Source: Annona cherimola
Taxonomy: Eukaryota > Streptophyta > Magnoliopsida > Magnoliales > Annonaceae
Assembly (NCBI GenBank): GCA_030490835.1
Contig: CM059973.1
Location: 61,818,008 to 61,882,007, forward strand
Length of the DNA stretch: 64,000 nt
Direction of reading: 5' to 3'
Shown: positions 11,801 to 23,800 of the stretch, in pieces
Numbering within the stretch: position 1 is the first letter of the stretch
Layout: each line of letters starts with the position of its first letter
Translations under genes and position numbers: made by a program
The notes under the pieces: model-generated
Database searches by the model: none
What the model was told of the DNA's origin: nothing
The model's input: the letters and a program-made list of their open reading frames with translations, nothing else

Positions 11801-14800
11801 CTTGAATTGCTACACATGGATCTATATGGGCCATCCGATATTTTAACCATTGGTGGAAAGAAATATGTGTTTGTAATAGTTGATGATTTTTCAAGATTCA
11901 CATGGATAATTCTCTTAGCTAGAAAAGATGAAGCCTTCTCTATGTTTGCAACTTTTGTAAATTTGGTGCAAAATGAAAAATAAAGTACTATTATAACTAT
12001 AAGAAGTGATCATGGTGGTGAATTTGAAAATAAACGATTCATAGAACTATGTAATGAAAAAGGAATTCATCACACATTTTCTGCACCAAGAACTCCACAA
12101 CAAAATGGAGTAGTTGAAAGGAAAAACAGAACTATACAAGAGATGGCTAGAACAATGCTAAATGAGAGCAAACTATCCAAGAAATTTTGGGGTGAAGCTG
12201 TAAATACAGCTTGTCATGTTTTAAATCGAGTTACCATTAGAGCAAACTTGAAAAAGACCCCATATGAGCTATGGAAAGGAAGAAAACCAAATATCTCTTA
12301 TTTTCATACTTTTGGATGCACATGCTATGTTTTGAACAATGGAAAAACCAACTTGGGAAAACTAGATACTAAAAGTGATGAGGCAATATTCCTTGGTTAC
12401 TCATCAAATAGCAAAGCATATAAAGTATTCGATAAATGAAACCAAGTTGTAGAAGAGTCGATACATGTTGTCTTTGATGAATTTAACCAAACTCCGAGAA
12501 AGGAGGATGAGTTAAGTGATGCAGATGAAACAAAAGGAAAAGAACAACCAAAGAAAATCGAGCTCAAGCCAGAAAACCTCATAGAGGAAGAGGTAAGTGA
12601 AGGTAATGATTCTTACAAACCTCCAACTGATTTAAAGTTCAAAAATGCCCATCCAATTGAGCAAGTCATTGGAAATGTGTATGAAGGAGTGAAAACTAGA
12701 AGATCAAAACAAAACATTTGTGGACAATATGCTTTTGTGTCCAAGATCGAACCAACCACCATTGAACAAGCTCTTAATGATGAAAGCTGGGTTATTGCAA
12801 TGCAAGAAGAGCTAAATCAATTTGAAAGGAATGATGTATGACATTTAGTTCCTAGACCAAATGGTCATACCATTATTGGTACCAAATGGATATTTAAAAA
12901 CAAATTGGACGGAAGCGGACTTGTAATTAGAAACAAGGCTAGATTAGTAGCCAAAGGGTATTCCCAGGAAAAAGGGATTGATTTTGAAGAATCATATGCA
13001 CCTCTGGCTAGATTAGAAGCCATACATATCTTACTAGCATTTGCTTCTCATATGAATTTCAAATTGTTTCAAATGGATGTAAAAAGTGTATTTCTGAATG
13101 GATATTTGAATGAAGAAGTATATGTTGAACAACCCCCAGGATTTGAAGAAAAGGATCAATCGAAATATGTTTATAAATTAACCAAAGCGTTATATGGATT
13201 AAAACAAGCTCCAAGAGCTTGGTATGAAAGGTTAAATAGATTTTTGATCGATCATGAGTTTCAAAGAGGGAAAGTTGATACTACTTTGTTCATTAAATAT
13301 AAAAATAAAAATATTTTAATTTTACAAATTTATGTAGATGATATAATATTTGGAGCTACTGATGAAACTTTATGCCAAGAATTTTCTAAGATCATGCAGA
13401 GCGAATTTGAAATGAGCATGATGGGAGAATTAAATTTCTTTCTTGGACTACAAATCAAGCAGCAAACAGAAGGGATATTCTTAAATCAGTCCAAATATGT
13501 CAAAGAAATGCTCAAGAAATTTGGAATGCAAAATGGTAAAGGAGCAAATACACCAATGAGTTCTACGATCAAGATCGACACAGACGAAAACGGTAAATGT
13601 ATCGATCAAAAGCTCTATAGAAGCATGATAGGATCATTGTTATATTTAACTGCTTCTAGACCAGATATTTTATTCAGTGTTTGTATGTGCTCTAGATTTC
13701 AAGCATGTCCTAAAGAATCACATCTATTGGCTGTAAAAATAATTTTTAAATATTTGATAAATACTATCAATCTTGGACTATGGTATCCAAAGGGGTCAAC
13801 ATTTGATTTAATCGGCTATTCGGATGCGGATTTTGCCGGTTACAAAGTAGATAGAAAAAGTACCAGTGGAACTTGTCAATTTCTTGGAAATATGTTGGTT
13901 TCATGGTACTCAAGGAAACAAACCAGTGTTGCCCTATCTACTGCGGAAGCTGAATATATAGCCACCGGAAGCTGTTGTGCCCAACTACTTTGGATGAAAC
14001 AACAATTGAAAGATTATGGCATTGATTATTTCAATATTCCTATTAAATGTGATAATACAAGTGCTATATGTTTGACTAAGAATCCTGTACTGTATTCAAG
14101 AACAAAGCATATAGATGTAAGATATCATTTTATTAGAGAACATGTTGAGAATCATGATATTTTCTTAGAATATGTGAAAACTGAAGATCAAATTGCTGAT
14201 ATCTTTACCAAACCTCTAGCAAAGGAATTATTTTATAAAATTAGAAATGATATGGGGATGATAGAATTAAACTAGGAAGAATTAGACAAATCTGATCTAA
14301 AAGGAGCCAAGTCGATGAGTCAAGTCGACTCCGGGAAAGCCAAGTCGACTCCAGCGAAGTCGACTTGGGTGATGTGAAGTCGACTCCGCCTCTGAGGCGA
14401 AGTCGACTCCAAGGGGTCGAAGTCGACTTCGCCTAGGGCAAAGTCAACTCCGTGCGCGCGACGGCTCGCCTTCCCCCTTCTCCTTTTCTTCTTCCTCCTC
14501 TTTCTTTCTTCTTCCTCCTCTTTCTCTCGCCACTTCCAGCGATTTTCTTCTCTCTCCCGGCGATTTCTCTTTTCATCTCCGGCCAGCGCTCTCTCTCTCT
14601 CTCTCTCTCTCTTTTTCCGACAGCCTCTCCATTTCTCTCTCTCTCTCTCTCTCTTTTACACTGCCCAGTCTTCCTTTTCTCCCATTTTATTTCACAGTCT
14701 TTCTAAGCTTTCGAAATTCCCAATCCAATGGCTCCAAAACCAAGACTCCCCAAACTAGCTGTTTCCAAACCTACACAAAGGTCTGTGCCTAGACCTTCGA

Positions 14801-17800
14801 GGTCAAATACAGAGGAAGAAATTCCTAGGAGACAGAGGACTCCTGCGAAACGAGCCAGAGAGGAACCTTCAACCTCAACGGGTCGAAGGGTTAGATTTCA
14901 AACCGCTACCCAATCGTCAGGTCGAGCTCCAAGATCGGAAAGTCAACCTCAAAGCTCAAATTCAGGAAGAATCCCGATCACAAAAGAGCAAGTCCTGAAA
15001 ATGCCCACAACATACTTCAGAACAGAGCTTCAACACAGTCGCTTCTATAACACTTCTACGAGAGAAAGGTATTCATTCCAAAGATTATCGATTTCAAATT
15101 TCTCAACGATTATGAATTCGATATAGAAGAGTTATTGGATTTTCAAGGATGGATACAGTTGTTAAAGACAGATGAAAGGGTATATCCCGATCTGACAAGG
15201 ATGTTCTATTATCTGTGGGATGATAATAATTTTTCAACCTTTGTCAAAGGAACAGAGATGTATTTTGGGACTATGAATAACCCAGATCAGAATGAAGCAA
15301 TACAGAGAATAGGAAGAATTCTCGAAGTTCCATCCGAAGAAGAATCACTTCCCCGGGATCTTACAGTGGAGAAAATCTACAATGAGCTAACCAAGAGTAA
15401 CAAGTATCATGCAGGAACTAAGTTCCTACACTACATGGATCTTTCTCCACGGCTGAGAGTCCTCCGCTTACTCATTGCTCACTGCATCTATCCGAAAGGC
15501 GGCGGAAGGAATCAGCTCAACCCACAGAAGGCCATGATTCTATGGAAATTGGTCAACAAGGTTAAGATCAGTCTTCCCAGATTATTCCTAGAAGCCTTGG
15601 CATGCAGAAAGGACAATCCGAGAGGTGTTCTACCCTACGGGACTTGGATCACGAGGATCCTAGAATACTTCGAGGTGGATATTGAAGGGGAACCATTTGA
15701 AGTCCCTAAAACCACAAATGCCATTAATAAGGCATTGCTCCAATGAATGAAGATAAATTTGGAGCAGTTTAGGGATGACAGGATACGAGAAAAGCTGGGC
15801 GAACCAGCTCGTGAGCAAGAAGGCCATGCACAGACTGAGGGGGAGCAGCCTCTCGAGGCACCATCTGCTCCACCCCGATACGTTCCCGAGGAGCCGGTAT
15901 CTCCTATGATGCACGGATCCTACTCTCCACAGGGATCTGCTGCACCTGATCGGGCGCCTCCACCGTCATCTCAAGAGGTCACATTACAGAGCATTAAAGA
16001 TAAGATATCTGCTCTACGAGAGGAAATGGGTCATCAAGAGGATCGAATGACCAGTCTCGTGACCGAAGTTCTTACTGCCATTAATGATATGCATTCCCGA
16101 CAAGATCAAATCGATCGGGAAATGCGTACCATTAGATACCATCTTGCATCGGGGGACACAAAAATTGACCCATACCGGAGCTTGATCCTTTCGATTCAGG
16201 ATCAGTTCATCGAGATCCGACTCCCGCTCCAGTTTCTTCCTTCTATTCCTCTGCTCATGTTCGTCCTATCAAACCCATTCAATCCTCATATCCCATTTCC
16301 CAATTTCAATTCACCAAATCCTTGGTGATTGAACCATTTTTGAAAGATTGACAAAAAGGGGGAGATAGAATAGGAATAGAGTTGTTTTTGAGAGTTTTTA
16401 GAGCATTTTGGGTCGGGTAGTTTGTATCTAGGTTTCATTTTTGCTTTACAGCGTAATCTATAAAAATGATTGATTTATGAAATTGTTTATGCTCATATAT
16501 GTGTTTCATGCTTGCTATGTGTTTCATATTTACTATACTCTGTTTGAAAGATATGATCTGTTTTTGAAAACTATATGAATGTGATTATCCTGAAAGGTAC
16601 AAGCTCAATTTAGTTTTGTCAATCATCGAAAAGGGGGAGATTGTTGGAAACAATGTTTAAAGCAAAACAAAATTGACCAAAGCATGAGTTTTGATGATTA
16701 ACAAAGTTAAAATTGAGTATAAGGAGATTACTGATGATTTTGCTTAATGATTTAAGGAATGAATTAGCCAAGTCGATATCCAAGTCGACTTGGACTTCGA
16801 CTTAGGGTGAAGTCGATCCCAAAGTCGACTCCATATTCGACTCCAAAACAGACCACACAGCCAAATTCAAAATGGAAGGAAAAGCAGGTGAAGTCGTAGG
16901 CCAAGTCGACTCCACTTGCGACTTGGGAAGCCAAGTCGCAAACGAAGTCGACTCCAGCATCGACTTCAGACGGTAAAAACACTCCAGAGCTGATTTTGGG
17001 GTACAAAAATGCCGAAGTCGCAGACGAAGTCGACTCCAGGTGCGACTTGGGTGAAGTCGCAGATGAAGTCGACCCCAAGTTCGACTTGAGTTCTTCAAAG
17101 TCCAAAATACAGACTCAAGCTCATTTTCAAGATCAACTTGGGATTTTTTCAAGGGTACAAGCTTTATCAATTCTCAAGTCCAAGGCACAGCCTCGAACAT
17201 AGTTGAAGATGAAGAAGCTCAAGTCATGAAGACTACTACGGAAAGCAATCTAAGACAAGTCCTTCAAGAAGATTTACAAATATAAGAAGCCATTTCAGAA
17301 GTAAGAAGACTCAAGAAAGAAAGCTAAGCAAGGAAATCAAACAAGGACCAAGCACATTTCAGCACAAAGACAGGTCAAGTCGCAACCCAAGTCGACTCCA
17401 ATATCGACTTGAGGTCAAGTCTGAAATCAAGTCGACCCAGACTCAGACTTGAGAAACGCGGAACTGAAGTCGCACACGAAGTCGACTCCAGTTGCGACTT
17501 GGGAAGCCAAGTCGCAGACGAAGTCGACTCCACCTACGACTTGGGGAACCAACGTTCGAATTTTTGAAAGTTGGAACATTTATTGCGCGCCAACCACTTC
17601 TATAACGTTCAAATCTTCCCCATTCTATAAATAGACACTCAAGCAAACGAGAATACACACACTACATTGTCTAAAGAGAGAAAAGAAGTGCAAACAAGAG
17701 CTCCCATTTGCTTTTCTCTAAATTTGAGTGATCTATACATTTTCAAAGGAAGAAAGAGCTTCAAGTTGCAAGTAGCTTCAACGACATACAACCGGTTGCT

Positions 17801-20800
17801 TCTACAAGTTCTTCTTCAAGCTCAATCTTGCCTACTGTTTACCTTATTGCCTTCACTATTTCATTGTTCTCTATTTATTTCAATCAAGGGGATTAAGCTT
17901 TCAAGGGGTTAAGTTTTAATTTACCGAAGAATTTTATAAGAACCCAATTCACCCCTCCCCTCTTGGGTTTTGCCATTAACTCGGGACCAACATGGGAAAG
18001 ACCCTAACTTTTAATATGATTTGACATTTTAATTATTTAATTATCCTACTTTTTCTATAATTACCTTTATATTCCAATCATATTTTTACATTTTTCTATA
18101 TAAATAGTCTATTTGATCTTTATTTTTTATTTTTTAATTATTACTCTTATTGTGTCACATCTATATCTCACTCTTAAAAATTTTAGCATATCACTTTTTT
18201 TAACCCTTCTCCAATGGGACCCTTAGCCTATGATTTTGTGTTGAAAAAAAATAAGAAATTAGATTTCAAGCTTCAATTTCATTAAATGGGCTTTTGCACC
18301 TAAAATCGTGATTTCATAAGCATAGATACAATAGAATTACAAGTTGCAAATATACCTACATAATTGAATTATAATTGTAAATATACTTACATAATTTTAG
18401 AAATTATGAATGACCATTACATAGTTAAACATAATTGTAAATATTCCACATTGTCTGTGAAACCCCACATATAGATCTATGTATTTATAAAGATTTTTAA
18501 AAAAATCATAGGGACTATTTTAAGAATTTTGGGAACCAAGGACTAATTTGAAAATTTCAACAATACCCTTCATATAACTAAGCCGTTACAGCGGCTAGAA
18601 AAAAAAAACGAAAAAAAAAATAATAAAAGAAAGAAGAGCAGGGGAGAGCGGACGGATGCAAAGAAGAGAGGAAGAGGGGAGAGACACGGCAAGAGGAGGA
18701 GGAAGAGGATGTTAAGGTCTGAATTTGGATTTTTGAATTGAGTTTAAAGTTGAAGATTTGGGGAAAATGGGTGGAAATTTTGGTAAACAATTTTCTTTTC
18801 ATCTTCTTTGTTTTTCTTATCTATTGCATTTATTTAATATATTGTAATGGTGTGGAAGCAATTTAATATGAAATTGAGATATTAGAGTTAGAAATTTTAA
18901 ACCCTAATAGGATAAAGGAATGAGACTTTTCCATGTAAATAAAATTTGAGTATGAAACCAAGATGGATAATTTTAGGAGGATATTTTCATGATGAAATAT
19001 AATTATTATTCTAAATATTTGAGGCAATATAAAAGATGGGTGTGTCTAGATAGATGGTTAGTATTAAAATTTCGCTTAACTTGAGAGACGAGCAAAAGTA
19101 TATTATTATTGTGAACTTTAGTGGAATCACAATTTTGTTATTTAATATTAGATTTGGTAGTATTGAGATAAAGTAAATTTAATTGTATTTTGTTGACACA
19201 ATTTCAGTAAGAGAATTTTTTTTTATGATATCAATATGGAGGTGAAAAAAGGCTTCTGGTTTATTTATTTATTTTATAAAATTAGAGTGAGGATTCATGT
19301 TTATTATTTATAGCAGATTTATTGATAAAATGTTATACTTGCTTTAATGATCAAGGACGAACGGTTTGAGTTTTGATATTGGAATCCAAGAAGAAAGAGT
19401 TTGATTTACCAAGACGAGGTAAGTATGATTTTTTTTGTTTCTATTGGATGCTCATGGATGTTTGTAGATGTTTATTTGCATGCATGGATATTTTGTAATG
19501 AGTTGGATGTTTTGCTTGAGAATTTTATGAAAACTTCTTTCTTGAAATGTATGATTTTCTTGGCTTTAATTATTTAATTGAGTTGAGGAGTATTAGAATT
19601 TATTTTGATTTGACAATGGATTTATAAACTTTCAAAGTATGAGTTCAATGGAGATGTTTTAAAAATGATCAAATGAGCATGGACATGATGTATGAATGCA
19701 TTATTGCATGTTGAGCATGACATATGATGATTCTCTAGGTGAGCCGAAGAATAAAAGGAGTCACGGTATACTATGGTATAGCCGTGTGAAATGTTTAATG
19801 ATGATGAGTCTAATTAATGCACCAGGTGATATGGAGGTGATGTCGAGGATGAGCATTTGTATTGCAAGAGCATTTTGTGCATGAGTGCTTGCATGAACAT
19901 ATTATGAATGAGCATATGAATTTTTGAGATATTTGATGTTTGAGTTATTTTATGGAAACGATGTTTGTTTAGTATAATATTTAAGTTTTGTTGCTATCCT
20001 GCTTACTGAGTTGGCTTGGACTCATGATTTCTTATGTTGATTTTTTAGATGATAGGATTGAGACTGTAGAACATTTTAATTGATGCATAGATGAGTAAGG
20101 ACAACTTTTGTAAAAATTCAATTTTCGTGGAGTGTTGTATGGTTAATGATAGTGATTGATTTGGAGGAGAATGAGAACAATTTATTTTATGTATGCAGAA
20201 TAGTAACAATAGTTAAAGAGTTTCTAATGGATGTTTGACAAGCCGGCAGGGCGTCACATTGTCATGGCTCTATTACTATGCTGTCATAGCATAAGTATAT
20301 TTTCAAACATATGCAAACGGTGTAGGTATATTTGCAAAACTAAATATACCTACTTAGTTTATAAAATCACAAATACCTGTATAGTTTATATATATTTGCA
20401 AATATATTCATGCTTTCACAACACAATAATATAACTATAATGGCTACGTATATTTACCATTGTATTCAAACTATGGGAAATTATTTACAATTTCTAAAAC
20501 TACATATTAGCCTGGAATTACGTTTACACTTACCGAGTACGCTATGGTCAACAGCTGAAAATTCCAGCCTAGCGTCCAGGATGACTTTCTTTTATCTATT
20601 GGAATTCCAATCACTGCTGATTGGATGGAAGCTGCCAGGCACCACAGCATTGTTGTCCAATACGAAGATGGATGGACATTAGATAGCTTTACCTATTACA
20701 AAATAATTATTATCACATGTAATTTTTCAATTCAAGTTCATCATTAGAAAGAAGATGACAAGTAATAATTCACAATATTTGAAACTAAACACATATATAG

Positions 20801-23800
20801 GTATATATTACCTGTGTTATGAACCAACCAGCTGAACCTAAGCAAAATCCCGCTAAGAAAAGAGAGCCTCTTGCAATCTCACTACGTGTTCTCTTCCCCA
20901 ATGAAATAAAATGATTGTTGTTCTTAGTCTTAAATATGGAGATATGCAACGAATTCCCCTTATAAAGACCAATGACCGCAGCTCCAAGAAAGCCCAAAAT
21001 GGCTCCACCAAGTTTAAGTCTTCCATGTTGGGTTTTTAATTCCAATTTCTCCACTCTGGCATTAATTGAGTATATTAAATCAGATTTTCAAATTTTTAAA
21101 GGATATAAATGAGCATTTCAATATTAGAAAATTTCTATAAACTAATCAATCCATGCTCCTCGATTCTGAGGTCGTTATAACTTACACATGAGTTCAAACA
21201 AAAAGAAATGACAATTTGATTAAGAGGACATTGGAATTTTGTTGGTTTGTACTTACCCTTTCAATAATAAAATATTATTTTAAATGTAATTAATTCACTG
21301 GAATATATATACCTTAGGGTAATGATTCAATACTTACTTACCGTAAGCATATAAGCTCCACGCTTTCCCTTGTTTTTAACATTAAAATTTTTTCTAAATT
21401 TAAATTATTTATCATGTTTATAGATGTATATTTATTCATTAATTTAAAAATTATATATATTCAAAAATTTTATATTATTTATATACTATACTCATTTTTC
21501 AAAATTTTTAATAGTGATATCTCCATTCACAAAACGGGCTATTTTTTGCCATACATAAGTTTCTCGCGAAAATTATTTTTGATTGCATAATAAAATAAAA
21601 TATATTAAACATGGTAAATTGCAATATCATGACATCTCAATGGGTAGCATAAGTATCGAATCATTATCATGCATGCTTAAAGTGGCTAATTTATGCCTAC
21701 AGTACAGTTATTAAATATTGTCATGTCAAGAGAGTGATTTTGCCACATACCCGAGAACTGTCGATAACACGAAAGTAGCACCAGGAACTAAATTAGTGAA
21801 GTTGGCAGCATAGGAAGCTGAAGTTGCCTCCAAGCCATAATAATACAAACTCATCATGGCGGTCCTGAAGTCCAAAGGATATGTAACCGTTGATTCGTTA
21901 TTAGAAAAAATGTGATGTCACTACTATGATTTCTTTTATTAATTAAAAATAATAAAAGGTTTATTTAACAGCAACATAATAAGTAGAGCAAATAATTTTA
22001 GCAACTTAAGTTCTCTATATATGGTCTGTATGCATCCAATTATAATGTAGGCTATATGAGCTAGTAAAATATGTACAATTATTCCACATCTTGTATAGGA
22101 TTAATTTTTAAAAATCATATTATTTGTAAGACGACTAATGTTACAAAAATAGTTTCATAATAAGTTAAAAATAATTACGTAGCTATAAATATTCACTACA
22201 AAAATTTTAATTACTTCTGGCTTCTAATTTTTTTGAAAAGGTTAAATTTGGTTGGTAAAGAAAATTTGGGTTGTCAATAGTTTTTTTATTGGTATTATCT
22301 ACATCATAACATCCTGATAGTATAAATTAAGCACTTCACAAATCTCATTATGGAGGGACATCTTGTAAATTCGCCCACTCTTAAGGGAGACAACTATAAT
22401 ACCCTATTACAGGAGAAGAAAATACTTGTACTTGACAGGACTTAAATTCTTGGGCACCATGGGTTGTCAATAGTTGGTAGCTAATATCATATAGCAACTA
22501 TGAATAAAAATTTAGGAGTCAATAATTAATGATTTTTGTATTAAAATAGTAGCTTTTTTATTTGGCCTTAGAAGTGTTATATATTAGGGTTGAAAATCGA
22601 GGTGGGTTAGGGTGTGCCCAGCCTTAATTTTATATTTAAAAAATCATGTTTGACTTTACTTTTTATACCAGGTAGGGACAAGGTTGATTTGATCATCACT
22701 TTTTTTTAATAAATGTCAGGAGAAACTCTGGAATTGATTTCAGTTTACTATTGATATAAGGGGTTGGGTTAAAAAAGCAGATTAAAGTTTAGAAATTTAG
22801 ACACATATCAAGATAAACTCATATATTAATAAATTTAAATGTTAAATAATTTAATATTTTACTTTCTAGCAAGTAAAACACAATTGTTATAACAAAACAT
22901 TTGTAAATTTTTTTAAATAATCTCATTTACAACTTAACATTGATAAATATGTGTATCAACCATAAAAAAGATATTGATGTAAATTTTGAATTACAATTAA
23001 AATTGCTAAAATATAAAATAATAATATTCATTTTTGTAAGATATAAAAAACATAGATAATATATTTATTTTGTTAATAAATGTATGAATGAGATAACATG
23101 AACATGTATGCAAGTGAAAATAAAAATTTATCAATATAAACAGGTTATAAAGTTTAACATATACTAACATAAATCATATTTATATTAATAAGTCATAAAG
23201 TTAAATACATTTATCTAAAAAATAACATTCACATAAGTAAGTTATGTGATTTATAAAAATAATTTACACCTTACAGTACAGGAGGAGTCAGGACATGGTT
23301 AACTCGCACCACTCCGCCCCTTAGAATTGAAATACTTGTTTACAATCTTGACTTGTTCCGCCCCACCCCATCGGGTCAAAATCCTTGATCCAACCCTCTA
23401 TAAAATTGAGGCGGGCCACGGGTTTACTCAAGCATATTTTCACCCATATATTATTTGCCAGGAAATTGTTTTTCCCCCGTCAAAGCATAACCATAACAAA
23501 AATTTCCGCGTTGTTAAAACCGTCGTAGTAAGAGGGGAAAAAATAAAGGGTAACTAAAAGTAAATTTTCTTACAGTGATACAATAATTAAGCACGGATGA
23601 CAGTCGCTTACAATTCAATATTCATTATAAAAAATATAAATTGAAAAAGTTGTTTGTTAGCCAGGTACTATGGCCATATAAACTTCTTGAGAAATTTAGG
23701 TCATTTATCAGTCACCTAATCAGATAACGAATATCAGAATATGTTTCCTACAATTTTGTTTATTCCAACCATTACGTTATTCATATAATTCGTATAATTG

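Larger units (their letters stand above)
7985..17992 (+). mobile_element. Full-length Sirevirus-type Copia LTR retrotransposon (10,008 bp)
   Basis: Two 1,351-bp LTRs (TGTTGG...CAACA), TSD TGGGA on both sides (7980-7984, 17993-17997), a tRNA-iMet-type primer site, Copia-order gag-PR-INT-RT-RNase H, then an extra ORF and two polypurine tracts before the 3' LTR. Long LTRs, an ORF after pol and repeated polypurine tracts are hallmarks of the Sirevirus (SIRE) lineage. By eye the LTRs differ at about 11 positions (~0.8%), so the insertion is recent. Nevertheless gag, pol and the extra ORF all carry stops and frame changes, so it cannot encode its own proteins. It lies in intron 5 of the WAT1-like gene, antisense to it. 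Confidence 0.95.

Noticed and set aside
14728..16328. A true envelope gene in the Sirevirus
   Set aside because: No signal peptide, fusion-like or strong transmembrane segment can be read; only the position fits the 'env-like' label.
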